A stretch of DNA of 64,000 bases from Paratinospora sagittata (GCA_035771175.1 CM069608.1:26852519-26916518); one strand, 5' to 3'. Shown: positions 9,814 through 21,649, counted from the stretch's first letter. The notes: generated by a model from the letters alone, not told the origin. Made by a program: numbers and translations.

Positions 9814-12130
9814 AGGTCTGGACCAAATGCAGCAGGTTCAAACAATGTCTAAACTTGCTCAATGGTACCACTCTGGTAGCCATGTCTGCAGGATTGTCAT
9901 CAATGTGCACTTTCTCAAGCTTAATCAGTCCAGAGTTTACCACTTCCCTGATGAAATGAAACATCACATCCACATGCTTGTGTTGGCCTAAATATGTTTA
10001 AGAGGGGGGGTGAATTGGACACTTAGACAATTTAAAAATAATTTCAATGGCAGAAATAAAGTGCAGAAATTAAACAAATATGCATAGTCTATTTATAGTG
10101 GTTCGGCTACTTACTTACGTCCACTACCTAACCTCCTCAATTAGGATTTTGAACATTATCACTAAGGGATTCTCTTAGGAGTGAGAATCAAACCGTTACA
10201 CATTTTCTCAACTTGTGGGTGTGAGAACAACTGTTACACTGCTCAGCTTTCAAGCGTGAGACCAATCTATCCCAACTTACAGGTGTGAGACAGACCTAAG
10301 CTTTCTCAACTTACGGGTGTGAGAACTATCATTTCTCAACTTACGGGTGTGAGAACTATCGTCTCTCAACTTACGGGTGTGAGAAGACCTAACCTTGTTG
10401 AATATAGAATATCAACTCAGTAGTTTATCTAACTACTGTTACAGCCTTGATACAATATACAAGATATGAAATTGAGTACAACTGTATCCTATGAACTATC
10501 TCTCAATTTTATCTTTCAGCAATAATGATATAAGTAAAAACAGTGCTGAATAATTTGAGTGAAAACAGTTCAAACTTTCAAATCTATTTTCAGATAAATA
10601 TAGAATCTTAGCTCAGTGTGAAAATCATTTGAATAGGTAATGATTCAAATAAAATGCTTTGAAACTAGAATAACTTAAGCTTTTTGAATCATATGAAAAT
10701 TCGACTAACTTTCAAAAAGTGTTTTAGCTCAGAGAATTTTCGGTGGTCTTAATAGATTGTTAAGTGTTTGTATTTATAGACTTGTAGAGATTACGTTGTT
10801 GTTCATTTGAATTTGAATTTCAAATATGAACGTTTACTCACAACAGCTAGAATATATCACGAAAATGACAACTACACATTTCATGAATATTCTAATTTTC
10901 TCCAGATACACAAATAAGGAAAGTTTTAGAAGACGTGGTTCGTGAACCAGAGAATATCTCTTCCAAATACAGAAAATTAATTTTGTATGAAAAGTTTCTC
11001 TGAAAAGATGGCGAAAATGGTGTATATGTCAGAACAACAAAAATATCATTTTTGTTGTTTAGTTCCTTTGAGGGCGCTCATAGAAGATCAGCGTTCTACT
11101 GAACAATGAAGTGAGGGCGCTACTGAATAGTAAGCGTCCTGACTTACTTTGACAATTAAACGACTTAAATCATGAATGCGCTACTTCGCAGTTAGAGTCC
11201 TGCTTTGTTTTAAAACAATAAGCACACGAGGGCGCTACTCAAGAGTAAGCGTCCTGATATTTAAAAATAGTTTTAAAACAATGTTAAGTGTGTTGAAGGG
11301 CAGCAAGCGTTCTAAAAGTTATTTAAGTTCTTTCTAAAGATGAGGACGCTCCTACTCAAGTAGCGTTCTGATAATTTAATCAACTTATAACTTATCAGCG
11401 CCTTTAAAGTTAGAAATCACTTAAAAAGCAAAAAGAACTTATTCCAACGAGCTGAAACTAAGTCAACATCCTGACATTCTCAAAAGTTGACAAAAAAGGT
11501 CACTACTAACAAGTAAGCGTCCTTATTAATCAGTTCAATTCAACCTTGAGCTTTCTAATATTTTATCAGCGTCCTAACTCATCAAGTCTAGGAGGGCGCT
11601 GCTAAAACATTAGTGTCTTAAAAGACTTTTATAAAAGTGGTTTTTGATTTCTCGATTAAAACTTGATAAAAATCATTATTTATCTTAATCAAATCAAATG
11701 CTTTAGAAATCATACGGTACGATTAAAATGTTACGATCAAAATATGCAAATGATAAAATCTTGCTGAGAGTAAGTTGATCAATAGACTTTACATTCTAAG
11801 TACTGACATACTTGGAACTTTACTTTGTGATGCTCAATAGGCTTGTGAGCACAGTTCCTTGATCTTGATTCTTGAAAAATCTGAAACACTTGACAAGATC
11901 ATTAGATACATAGACTGAAAATATTTGGCATCATCAAAACATTTATATCATGGGCTTCATTTAAATAACAGCTTGGTCTTTTCATGAAATATAGGATTCT
12001 TGCATAATTGGATTGCTCATTGGTTATCACAGAATAGTACAACATCTCTTTGCAACATCTCCAACTCCTTGAGTACACCCTTTAACCATAAAGCTTCCTT
12101 CATAGCTTCTGTAGCGGCAATATATTATGC
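9814..12130 (-). pseudogene. Copia RNase H C-terminus, split by a solo LTR
   Basis: Minus-strand sequence at 11976-12130 encodes the RNase H stretch running to NPIFHEKTK. It continues across the 9981-11970 insertion at 9980-9814 with HVDVMFHFIREVVNSG and KVHIDDNPADMAT, the usual end of copia pol. Just upstream, the expected EAEY motif is hit by two stops. Removing the insert plus one GCTTG copy restores continuity, which fixes the insertion point. Confidence 0.85.
9981..11970. mobile_element. 2-kb solo LTR of an unassigned family
   Basis: The insert begins TGTTGGCC, ends AAATAACA (TG...CA) and is flanked by perfect GCTTG duplications (9976-9980 and 11971-11975) inside copia RNase H. It contains no coding region. 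Near the start it has a G-run followed by TGAATTGG. At 10190-10390 a CTCAACTTACGGGTGTGAGA motif recurs. At 11060-11620 degenerate GAGGGCGCT...AAGCGTCCTG words recur. I think it is a large solo LTR, possibly of a SIRE/Maximus-type copia element, but the family is inferred only from general likeness. Confidence 0.75.
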
Positions 12131-13715
12131 TTATGTTGTTGAGAGTGCTACAATAGGTTGTAGATGGGACTTCCAACTAATAGGTCCTCCAAACAAGACA
12201 AACATATATCCTTTAGAAGATTTTCTCTTGTCTAAATCCCTTGCAAAATCAGAATCCACAAAACCATTTAGTTTCGCATTATTTGAATTTTCTCCAAAAT
12301 TCAATCCCACCTCAAGTGATCCCTTCACATATCTCAGTAGCCACTTGACTCCATTCCAATGCTCTCTCCCTGGGTTTTCCATAAACCTACTAAGAACACT
12401 TACAGCTTGAGCCAAATCTGGTCTTGTACACACCATAGCATACAATAGGGACCCTATGGCACTTGCATATGGAACCACTTCCATGTCTTTTTTCTGTTCA
12501 CTTGTGCTCGGGCATTGCCCAGTTGAAAACCTGAAATGTCTAGTTAAGGGAACACTTATTGGATTTGCATTCTCCATAGAGAACATTTTCAGGACTTTTC
12601 CAAGGTAGCCATTTTGTGACAATAATATAGTACCCTTGGTTCTATCTCTCACAATTTCCATGCCAAGAATCTTCCTTGCTGAGCCTAGATCTTTCATATC
12701 AAATTCCGACTTTAAAAGATCCTTTAATTTATGAATTTCCTTCATGTCTTTGCATGCTAGCAACATGTCATCAACATAAATCAACAAGAAAATCTTTGAA
12801 CATGTTCCTAAGTCCTTGAAGTAAAAACATCCATCATAGCTACTCCTTTTGAAATCAGCTTCCAGTATAAAAGTGTCAAATCTTTTATACCATTGTCTTG
12901 GGGATTTTTTTAAGTCCATATAGGGAATTTTTCAATAGGCAAAACATATTCTCCTTATTAAGAATCTTAAAACCTTCTGGTTGTGCCATGAAGATTTTTT
13001 CTTCTAATTCTCCATATAGAAAAGTTGTTTTAACATCAAGCTACTCCAATTCCCAATCAAGCTTGGATACTAAGGCCATTAGGATTCTTATGGAGGTGTG
13101 TTTGACTACAGGTGAAAAAACTTCATTATATTCTATGCCTTCCCTTTGAGTATATCCTCTAGCTACCAACCTTTCCTTGTATCTAGCTGGTTCTTCCTTT
13201 GAGACACCTTCCTTTCTCTTGAAGATCCATTTGCAAGTAACAAGTTTCTGGTTTCCCTTCCTCTCAACCAACTCTCATGTTTGGTTTTTTTGAAGTGGCT
13301 CAAACTCCTCTGTCATGGAAACAAGCCATTTTTCATAATCTTTGCTATGTATAGCCCCTGTATATGTCATTGGCTCACTCTCTTCATATTCTAGAATTGT
13401 CACTAGAGCAAAAGTAATCAGGTCTACATAGCCAAATTTATCAGGTAGCCTGGTATTTCTTCTCACTCTATCTCTTGTCAACTGATACTAATTTCCAGAT
13501 TCTACACTTTCATGAGGATGTGTTTGATCTTGTTGAATTGGTTCATTCTCTAGCATTTCTAATGATGTACCATCATCATGTTGATGATCATGAGTTGTTC
13601 CACTCTGAGGCTCCACCTCAAACTCAAAATACTTGTTATTTGTAACAAGCTTTCCTTCTTTATTCTTACTAGCCTCGCTAGCATGTCCTGCATTATTAGC
13701 TATAGAAGAAAACAT
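12131..13715 (-). pseudogene. Copia reverse transcriptase and linker (broken)
   Basis: Minus-strand frames cover the linker after integrase (13275-13715) and the RT N-terminus (13041-13271: TCKWIFKRK, YKERLVARGYTQ, VFSPVVKHTSIR). The RT core and the start of RNase H follow at 12131-12919, with LKKSPRQWYKRFD, the catalytic YVDD box, SLLYAMVCTRPDL and the RNase H stretch near VDSDFA. An in-frame TAG replaces a glutamine codon before LDVKT, and a one-base shift lies near 12910. Domain order confirms Ty1/copia. RT catalytic aspartates are intact, but the polyprotein is not. Confidence 0.9.
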
Positions 13716-13778
13716 TTCATGTTCATTAAAAGTAACATCACGACTTATGATTATCTTAACCCCTGGAGAGTCTTTAAT

Positions 13779-15229
13779 TCACAATTTGTATCCCTTAACA
13801 CCATCTGCGTAACCTACAAAAACTCCTTTTACAGCTCTAGGTTCTAGTTTTCCCTCACTTTGATGAGCAAATACTATACAACCAAACACCCTAAGATGTT
13901 TATAACTAGGTGGTCTTCCGGACCTCATTTCTTCTGGGGTTTTGAAACCTATAGCACCAAAAGGTATTCTATTAATAAATAACATGCTGTTATAGCAGCT
14001 TCTCCCCAAAAAAAGTTTGGCAGACCTGATCCATATAACATACACCTTACTCTATCTAACAGTGTCCTGTTCATTCTCTCAGCAAAACCATTTTGCTAAG
14101 GGGTTTTCCTTACCGTCCTATGCCTTTGGATACCACTATTCTTACACAATTCATCAAATGTTTCATTAATGAATTCTAGGCCATTATTTGTTCTCAATGT
14201 TTTCAATTTCTTATCAGTTTGGTTTTCAACTAAGGCCTTCCAAGTCTTGAATTTTTCAAGAGTTTCGTCCTTAGTTTTCATTAGATACAACCAAACCTTC
14301 CTAGAATAATCGTCTATTAAGGATAAGAAATACTTGTTTCCACCATGAGTTGGTACCTTGGCTGGCCCCCATAGATCATAATGAACATAGTCCAAGATCT
14401 CTTCAGTCCTATGTATTGCACTCTTAAATGCAAGCATATGTTGTTTTCCAAGAATGCAGGATTCACAGAAATCAATTTTATTCATATTTTGACCACCCAA
14501 GAGACCTTGTTTGTGCAGTTCTTGCAACCCCTTATCACTTAGATGCCCCAATCTTTGATGCCATAGTTTTGTTCTATCAGAATTAGATCTTGAAACTGAA
14601 TATGAACCATCGAGTTTAGTGCTTCCAAGAAGAATATAGAGACCATTTCTCTTTTCCCCTTTCATCACAATCAAGGCACCTTTTGTCACTCTCAATTTAC
14701 CATCTTGAGACTTAAAGGTGTAGCCATCATCATCCAATGTTCCAAGGGAGATCAAGTTTCTCTTCAAATTAGGGACATGCCTAACTTCTCTTAGAACTTT
14801 CACTATTCCATCAAACATTTTTATGGGCACAGTACCAATCCCAACAACCTTGCATGCTATGTTGTGTCCTATTAGCACTTTGCCACCATTTACAGCTTGA
14901 TAGGAACCAAAACAGTCTCTTCTTGGACACATGTGGTATGTACACCCAAAATCTAACACCCATTCATCTAAAACATTACTCATTGAAATGGTAAGGACCT
15001 CTGCATCGTCAAAGACTCGATCAACAATTGTTGCACTTCCTTTAGAGGTTTCTTTCTCATTACTTTGGTCTTGTCTTTCTGAGCATAATCTTCGAATATG
15101 TCCCAACTTGTTACAGTGGTAGCATTTTGTATTCTTGTAATATTTCTTTGAGGACTTTGATCTTGATCTTGAATGTGATTTTCCTTTGTCATTGGAATCC
15201 TTCTTTTGTGATCTTCCTCTCACATTCAA
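13779..15229 (-). pseudogene. Copia gag zinc knuckle, protease and integrase (broken)
   Basis: Minus-strand order: zinc knuckle CYHCNKLGHIRRLC, protease with active site DFGC in place of DSGC, the integrase HHCC region (HQRLGH ... CESCILGK), then the catalytic core with HYDLWGP and LIDDYSR. The second catalytic aspartate appears changed: LRTNNGLEF where the family normally has LRTDNG. A stop (TAG for a glutamine codon) interrupts QNG near 14096, and a frameshift follows near 13985. The integrase C-terminal part continues to 13779 (KTPEEMRSGRPPSYKHLRVFGC). So at least two enzymes have lost catalytic residues. Confidence 0.9.
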
Positions 15230-15252
15230 ATTTTCTCCATTATTGCTCTTTT

Positions 15253-15807
15253 TTAATTCTTCATATCAAGCATCTTGGAAATCAGAGCTTTCTGTACATC
15301 ATCCAAAGAGATTGTCTTCCTTCCAAACTTGAGAGTCTCTTTGAAATGTTTCAATTGTTTTGGCAAAGAATTCAACAAAATTATGGCTTTGTCTTCATCA
15401 TCAACCTTGATGTTCAAGTTTTCAAGATCCTTATACTCATCCAAGTTGTCATCAATGGATTTTAATTCATCCATTTTGAAACCAAAGAATTGCTCCTTCA
15501 AGTATATTCTATTTGGAAGTGCTTTCTCCATGTACAACTCTTCAAGTTTTCTCCACAAACCAGCTATTGTTTTCTCATGGGATACCTTCCTCAAGATTTG
15601 ATCCGTGAGACTTAGAATTATGGCACTATATGCCTTTTTAGAGAACTTTTCCTTTTCTTGGGCAGTGACTGATTCAGGTACTTCAGCTTCAGGGATTAAT
15701 GCTTTTTCAGAGCCTTGTTGTATCAAGATTGCTTCCATCTTCATCTTCCATAATCCAAAATCGTTCTTCCCATTGAATTTCTCTATCTCATACTTTGTTA
15801 TCACCAT
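15253..15807 (-). pseudogene. Copia gag
   Basis: The frame reads 184 residues from MVITKYEIEKFNGKNDFGLW, the typical copia gag N-terminus (UBN2-like), including LKEQFFGFKM. It ends at a stop where a one-base shift separates it from the zinc-knuckle frame. The ATG follows the tRNA-Met primer site by about 20 bases, so the start is well placed. Confidence 0.88.
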
Positions 15808-15828
15808 TTTTCTTGATTCTTGAACCTA

Positions 15829-15840
15829 GCTCTGATACCA
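15829..15840 (-). promoter_or_regulatory. Primer-binding site (tRNA-iMet)
   Basis: The minus strand reads TGGTATCAGAGC two bases after the 5' LTR end. It is complementary to the 3' end of initiator tRNA-Met, the usual primer of copia elements. Confidence 0.92.
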
Positions 15841-15842
15841 AT

Positions 15843-16262
15843 TGTTGAGTTTACCTTGTCTAAACTCAGAAAGATTTGATTCAAAACAAGAAATAAAACA
15901 ACAAAGATCACAGAACAAAGAAAGATTTGATAGGAGAAGTTTACATTCTCGGGCAAGGCTGCATCAATCAATCTACTATGTAAAAGAAAATTTACAGAGA
16001 TGTTCAGTACAACAGAGATAACATTTATCTCTCTAAGACTCTCTCTCACAACCACTTAGTAGTTCTCACAAAACCTCTCTCTACAACGCTGAATTATTTC
16101 TTGAATACAGAGAATACCCAGGTTGTAATGCAGTACATCTTTTATAGGCTTTTTACACTTGTGACCGATACACTTTCAGTAACTAACTTAACATACTCTA
16201 TTTTTTTATGGTTGTGTGACATGGCTGAACTCTTTTAAGTTTAGAACCATTTACACTTCACA
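15843..16262 (-). repeat. Copia 5' LTR
   Basis: This 420-bp LTR is the partner of 8012-8461 and carries the promoter side of the element. It lacks about 30 bp present in the other LTR. Confidence 0.92.
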
Positions 16263-16358
16263 ATGATTTATAAAAAGATGAGTAAAAAATATTAATTTAT
16301 TCTATCAAAAATTACAATAAAATATTTCCTCTTATTTTCTCAAAAGTTATTATCATTG

Positions 16359-17340
16359 TTATGAAATCACAATTTTGTATATTTTTACTCTCATTTTTAG
16401 TGTTTTTTGGTTAGCAAATAAAAGAAAAATAGAAATGAAAAAAAAAAAAAATCTTTAGATCACATTTTAGACTTTTTAGGTCATTTTAGGCTATTTTAGA
16501 AGTACATTTTTATGATTCATTAGGAATTAGGTTGTTCATTTTTATTTTTATTTTTTTTGAGAGTTGAAAGTAATTTCAAAAGTCCTAAATATCATTTTTC
16601 CAATGAGCATTTATTCAAAATAATTTTTATTTACTATAAAATATATTTTGATTCCTTAATTACTTAGTCTTTCTTTAAGGTATTTTTTAGGTTCATAATT
16701 AATTTTTAATACCAGATAAAATATTTTGAGGCCCAGTTCAGCCCATAGATGCTCTCAGCCCTTTGAAAGCCGAAAAGGAAGTTTGAAATGTCATATGGTA
16801 AAGAAGTCAAAAACTCAAAGATGAAAAAATGGAAAGATTTTCCCTTCGAGACGACACCATCATTTTAAATATTTTGAGTTTTTTCAAACATTTTGTATAT
16901 TACGGAGGTGCCTAAATGTCTTGATTATATGGAACTTTTAGAGAGAATGGAATCTTGTAGTTAAGTGTAAAAATAGTTGTTTTGAAAAGAAAGCAACAAT
17001 TTATAAAGAGGCACCTAGGGACCATCTAATCCATATCTCTTTCCTCAACTTCTTTTTTTCTTTTTTTTAGGTTAAATTTTATTTCCAATAAGTTGATTCA
17101 AGTCGTGAGTAAGGGAACATTGCTAGAATTGGAGTTTGCAAGTTTTTTTAAACAAAAAAAATTGATTAAGTTCTTTTTATTACTACTAGTTTTGTTTATA
17201 TCTTCAATTTCTTGTCATCTTTTGCTTTTTCATTTAATTATTATATTTTCATTGCAAGGTGATTTAAATTTAATTTGAGACTGTTATTTTTGTTGTTTTC
17301 TTTTTTGCTTTCACTTTAGATTTTAGAAAAATAAATCATT
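16359..17340 (+). mobile_element. Decayed LTR-like copy, inverse of 37179-38353
   Basis: Read forward, this region matches the reverse complement of the insertion at 37179-38353. Landmarks are TCACAATTTTG near the start, CACATTTTAGA near 16465, a weak TATA (TTTATAAAGAG) near 16999 and GTAAGGGAACATTGCTA near 17110. Conservation fades after about 17300, so the end is approximate. It has no open coding region. Confidence 0.6.
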
Positions 17341-17397
17341 TTTTCTCTTTCACTTATTTAGTATATAGTATTTTTAATTTATTTTCTAAAACTCTAA

Positions 17398-17849
17398 GGC
17401 TGTGTTTGGAATTGAATTAAAATACAGTTTTCAATATTTAAAAATAAAAGTGGAAAATATTAAAGTTGCAAAAAACGCATCTGGTTCAATAGAATTTAAA
17501 CAATTTTGAGAATAAAATTTAAAAAAACAGTCCATTTTTAGAAAATAATGCGCCTCCTCCTCTCAACTAGGTAAACATGTGTTATTGTACAACCTAGCAC
17601 ATTGAAAGAAAGGACAAGATTGTATTAAATTAATATTTTAATCTATTATTTTTATTTTACCATTAAAACGTCCTTTCATTTGACACTTTTCCCGTCACTG
17701 CAAAACATGATAGGATTCAAACAACTCAACTTTGAACCAAACAATTTTTCAATGTTTTCAAAATTTTAAAAACATATTAAAAATATAATACTAAACCCAT
17801 TTTTAAAATTTTTGAAAAACTATTTTAGAATTTTATGTCAAACGCAACC
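17398..17849. mobile_element. Tourist/Harbinger-like MITE
   Basis: The termini GGCTGTGTTTGGA and, at the right end, the reverse complement of GGTTGCGTTTGAC form imperfect inverted repeats. TAA flanks both sides (17395-17397 and 17850-17852), the target preference of PIF/Harbinger elements. The 452-bp interior is AT-rich and non-coding. Confidence 0.65.
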
Positions 17850-17852
17850 TAA

Positions 17853-18573
17853 AGTAACTTGCTAAATCCTTATGAATCAATTTTGCATAGTGCCACAAGT
17901 TACCTTATACATTTATAAGTATATTTTTAATGTATTCAAAGGATCACATTACATTGCCTAAGGTTTGTAAGGACATTCCTTTAAGAGACACGTGTCATGA
18001 AAGTTAGTTGCTTTAAAAGAAGGCGCCCTTTACTCTATTCCTTAGCATTTTTTTTTTTTATGACCTAAATACGTAAAACTTAAAACAACCCAAAATATTC
18101 ACTAATTTATGAACCAAAAGTACTTAATTCAATAAGTACTGCTTTAAACCACAAGTTATTACAACAAAAATCCCAAAAGCCTGGATATAATAAATATTAT
18201 ACGTACAAACAAAACAGTAACCTTTTTTTTTTCTTTTTCCCTTTTTTATTTTTTTTTATTTTTTGTTTTTAAAAGGTACAAAAAGTCACAACATGAAAGC
18301 CTGAAAATAATTAAAGTAAAAGACCCATCTATGAACACTACATTACAACATATCAACATGCAAAACCTAACCATCATCCAACGAGACAAACACACCACAC
18401 ACATACATACATCAAAAAACCTGTATATACCATTTATTCTTCTCCTTCTTCTTCTGCGTCTCATTCTTCTTCTTATTCACTATAGCAAATTCTCCAAGAT
18501 TTGTATGACCTGCCATTATTCAAGGAAAATGCTAAACTATATATATATATATATGTATATGTATATGATCTCT
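17853..18573. other. PHT1 3' flank with TA microsatellite
   Basis: No gene is visible. The stretch holds poly-T/poly-A runs, a CTTCTTCTTCTG-type run near 18440-18475 and a TA-rich microsatellite at about 18541-18568, immediately 3' of the transporter stop codon and therefore probably in its 3' UTR. Confidence 0.6.
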
Positions 18574-20181
18574 TTATACTTCCACTGCCCTCCTATATGC
18601 TTCCTTTGTTTGTTCGTTGGTCATCTCCACAGTATTCTCCTTCCCATCATCATAACCTCCACCATCCTCCCCTGATATCTCCTCCAACGATCTTCCCTTC
18701 GTTTCACTGACCAAGAACGTACAGAAAAACCCTAACATGTTGGTGAAAGCAAGAATCATCATCGCCTTCTTGATCGGCCCCTCCTTCCCACTCAACGTAT
18801 AATTTTGCACCACAAAAGCCCCAATCATCGCTCCAGCCTTCCCCGACGCAGCGCTCAATGCATGACAAGTCGATCTCACCCTCGTCGGAAACAGCTCCGC
18901 CGGTAGCACAAACGTCGTGCTATTAGGCCCAAAATTCGCAAAAAAGAAGGTTAAACCATACAAAACTGCAAACCAAATATGGTTTTTATGCTTCAAATCA
19001 TCATACTTAATCCCTATAATCAACATGAAGATGGACATCATAAAGAAGCCTATTAGCTGTATTATGAACCGCCCTATTCGTTCGATGAAGAACACGGTGA
19101 ACCAGTACCCTGGAAAAGTTCCAAGCAAAGCAATAACGAACATTGCACGAGACGTTTGAAAGACTTCTTTAAGAGCGTTAACTTCGTTCGGCGGCTTTGT
19201 AAGCCCAATCGCCGGAAAAATATCCTTCTGGGTCAAATTCTGGCTGTAAAATGCTATATCTAATAAGAACCAGGTGGTCGTGGTTCCAATCAAATGAAGC
19301 CCATGTCGACGAAAAAACTCTTTCGAGAGTAATGGGTAGTCATTAGTAGATTTGAACTGTGCTACTTTATCTTGTTCAGCTTGGATATCTATATCAAGAA
19401 CTCTTCCCATATCAAGAGCGGCTTGTTTCGCATTGCCTTCGATAAGAGCCGTGTAGCGTCCGGTCTCCGGCATCTTCATTCGCCAGTAGTACGTTAAAAT
19501 TGCCGGAAGAGCGCCGAGCATGAGCACAATTCGCCATAGAAAATCTGCTTCTTGCTGCGTCGACTTAACATGATCATCGTCGAAACGAGGCGCTGGGTAG
19601 CATTTAAGGAAGATGAAAGAAAGAGTCATGGTAACTAGCCCGGCGGCTACAATTCCGACGCCTTGCATTGCGAAAACAGCTGCTATGAAGGCTCCTCTTG
19701 TTTTCTTGTTAGCGTATTCTGACATGATCGTAGCGGAAAGAGGGTAATCGCCGCCGATTCCGAAGCCTAGCCAGAACCGGAAGAAGCAAAGTGTTCCGAT
19801 GACTGATTTCGCGGTTTTGCCGAAGGATAAACCTGAGCATATAGCACAAATGGCCATGAGAACTAGGGTTATTCCATAGACCCTTTTTCGGCCGAGTTTA
19901 TCTCCAAGCCAGCCGAAGACGAGTTGGCCGGTGAGAGTTCCGACTAGGGCGACTCCGATGACTAAGTTGTTGATTTTATCGGGGATTTTTCCGGGCTTCG
20001 TTGAGCCTTCGGTGTAGTAATAAAGGCGACCCAAGAGCTTGGATACGGTGGAGATGCAAAAGAGATCGTATGCGTCGGTGAAGAAGCCCATGCCGGCAAT
20101 TATGATCGCCGTTACATGGTACCACTGCGTACGAGCTGTATCAAGTGCATTGAGAACGGCAAGGCTGCTACCTGACGCCAT
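18574..20181 (-). CDS. PHT1: High-affinity inorganic phosphate transporter, PHT1 family
   Basis: An uninterrupted 535-residue protein encodes a proton/phosphate symporter of the major facilitator superfamily, which acts in the plasma membrane. Visible hallmarks are the N-terminal [10 protein letters not shown] (residues 32-41), the MFS loop motif LGDKLGRK (92-99), the PHT1 signature [10 protein letters not shown] (143-152), a long hydrophilic central loop (about 205-300), a second half with [20 protein letters not shown], and a charged C-terminal tail after [13 protein letters not shown]. Hydrophobic segments fit 12 membrane spans. Length is typical of PHT1 (520-550). The start sits in a good plant context (AACAATGGC). 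There is no intron. A TATA box and a P1BS site lie upstream. All signature residues are present, so it looks functional. Which paralogue it is cannot be told. Confidence 0.97.
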   Translation of the reverse strand: MASGSSLAVLNALDTARTQWYHVTAIIIAGMGFFTDAYDLFCISTVSKLLGRLYYYTEGSTKPGKIPDKINNLVIGVALVGTLTGQLVFGWLGDKLGRKRVYGITLVLMAICAICSGLSFGKTAKSVIGTLCFFRFWLGFGIGGDYPLSATIMSEYANKKTRGAFIAAVFAMQGVGIVAAGLVTMTLSFIFLKCYPAPRFDDDHVKSTQQEADFLWRIVLMLGALPAILTYYWRMKMPETGRYTALIEGNAKQAALDMGRVLDIDIQAEQDKVAQFKSTNDYPLLSKEFFRRHGLHLIGTTTTWFLLDIAFYSQNLTQKDIFPAIGLTKPPNEVNALKEVFQTSRAMFVIALLGTFPGYWFTVFFIERIGRFIIQLIGFFMMSIFMLIIGIKYDDLKHKNHIWFAVLYGLTFFFANFGPNSTTFVLPAELFPTRVRSTCHALSAASGKAGAMIGAFVVQNYTLSGKEGPIKKAMMILAFTNMLGFFCTFLVSETKGRSLEEISGEDGGGYDDGKENTVEMTNEQTKEAYRRAVEV

Positions 20182-20240
20182 TGTTTTGCTTTAGTTTCTT
20201 TGCTTGGGATGATATTGAGAAATTAGGGTCTTGGTGGCTA

Positions 20241-20250
20241 AGTTTTATAG
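20241..20250 (-). promoter_or_regulatory. TATA box of PHT1
   Basis: The minus strand reads CTATAAAACT about 60 bases before the ATG, a suitable distance for a short 5' UTR. Confidence 0.65.
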
Positions 20251-20359
20251 TTGGTTTTGGAGGGTAGTAAGAACAAAAGTAATTTAAACTAGGGGCGTTT
20301 GGATCAATGTTTACAAGGGGGGGGGGAGAGGAAACAACAAGAAAATGAGGGAATTTGAA

Positions 20360-20367
20360 GGATATTC
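20360..20367. promoter_or_regulatory. P1BS element (PHR1-binding site)
   Basis: GGATATTC fits GNATATNC, the palindromic site bound by PHR1-type MYB factors in phosphate-starvation promoters. It lies about 110 bases upstream of the TATA box and 180 bases before the ATG. A match to this short degenerate word could occur by chance, but its position and the gene family support it. Confidence 0.65.
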
Positions 20368-20381
20368 TTTAGTTTAGGTTT

Positions 20382-21640
20382 GTGAAAAGTTTTAATTGTG
20401 TTAGTGCTGAGGAATTTTCAAACTGGTTTTGGTTGTTTTCTTTAATATTTAGTTCTCTTTCAATTTTTGTTGTGGAATAGGTTGTCAAAGGATCAAGAAA
20501 TGATTGCTGATCATACCTATGCTGTCATATGGATTTGTTTTGCTTCTCATCTCCATTTCCTTCCAACTTCTAGCTCGGTAATTTAATATTAATCTATGGT
20601 GTATTAATTATTATATTCTCAATAGATTAAAGATCTTTATCCATCCATCCTTTCTCATACAAGAAAAGACAATTAATGTTTTTTTCCACACAGTCGGGTA
20701 GTGGAGCGCGGTTCACACGCTTCTGTTTATATTTATAGATCTGGTTAATTGGTGTGGCTTCAGTCTCTCTACTATATATCTAGACCGTGCGACAAATTTA
20801 AGTGCGGTGACTTCTTTTTTTGGTTAAGGCCTAGCTTGTGGCTTGGGCATATCAACCGTCCTAAAGAGCACAACGACTAACACTAAAGAAGATCACATAT
20901 ATCTATAGATAAATTAATGTCCGTATAAGTTTGTCCGAGTTCATGAGGATTAGTCTCGTCCAAAGAGAATAAGGTCACCTCCAGAGTACCGAAAAATCAG
21001 TAATAAAGAAAAAAAAAGTACATATAAGCTACAAAATAATTAGCTTTTATGGCTAGTTAATTCACTACAAGAGAGGTATGTGGTATTGAGTGACCAAATT
21101 TCTAGTAAAAGAGTAGTGCTATAGAAATTAACATTATGCCTTAAGAAGTTGTTTGTGTGATTCAAAGTGACCTAACAACACATAGGGACATAGTGTTAAA
21201 ATTGAGTGCCGCCAATCAATATTGTGTTTTCAAAGCATTTTCTAATGCAAAATCTTGATTTTTTTTTCATTTAGGTTTCAATGAACTTTCATTTCTTCTT
21301 GATGATAATGTATATTATATATATGAAATTTACTTAAAAGATACTAAAAAATTATTAGTACATTCTATTTTTCATGAATTTTAATTATGATGTTGTTAGT
21401 GATCACATCAAGTCCGAGTCTCCATATTTTTATTCTTGATCAATCATATCTTAAAGCTCAAGAATAATGTTATTTAAAGTCCCTTCAAAAGAAAATTGTT
21501 ATTTAAACTTTCCTAATAGTAACTAAGGATTTTGTGTAAAGAAAACAATAAGAAGTAATATATATTCTTGGACGAAGATAAGCTATTAAATGCGGGATCC
21601 TGCTTAAGTTGAGTTAGTGCTTCTCCTAGACAGAATATGA
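20382..21640. other. PHT1 upstream intergenic region
   Basis: I see no gene. The region is AT-rich. Around 21063 a CACTACAAGAGA word resembles a CACTA terminus, but no matching opposite end was found. Confidence 0.55.
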
Positions 21641-21649
21641 ATCAAACCC

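Larger units (their letters stand above)
8012..16262 (-). mobile_element. Ty1/copia retrotransposon with nested insertions
   Basis: The element is bounded by LTRs at 8012-8461 and 15843-16262, both TG...CA, and flanked by the 5-bp duplication ATGAT (8007-8011 and 16263-16267). On the minus strand the order is LTR, tRNA-Met primer site, gag, protease, integrase, reverse transcriptase, RNase H, polypurine tract, LTR, which is the copia order. Two later insertions, solo LTRs at 8534-9811 and 9981-11970, account for about 3.3 kb. All coding parts carry stops or frameshifts. Catalytic residues are lost in protease and apparently in integrase. The element cannot move by itself. Confidence 0.95.

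Noticed and set aside
10190..10400. Regular repeats that might suggest a CRISPR array
   Set aside because: Spacing is irregular, units decay gradually, and the host is a plant; they are internal repeats of a solo LTR.
20292..20330. GGGGCGTTTGGATC word like a Tourist MITE end
   Set aside because: No partner terminus or TAA duplication could be matched.
21060..21090. CACTACAAGAGA word resembling a CACTA end
   Set aside because: No opposite terminal repeat or 3-bp duplication was found.
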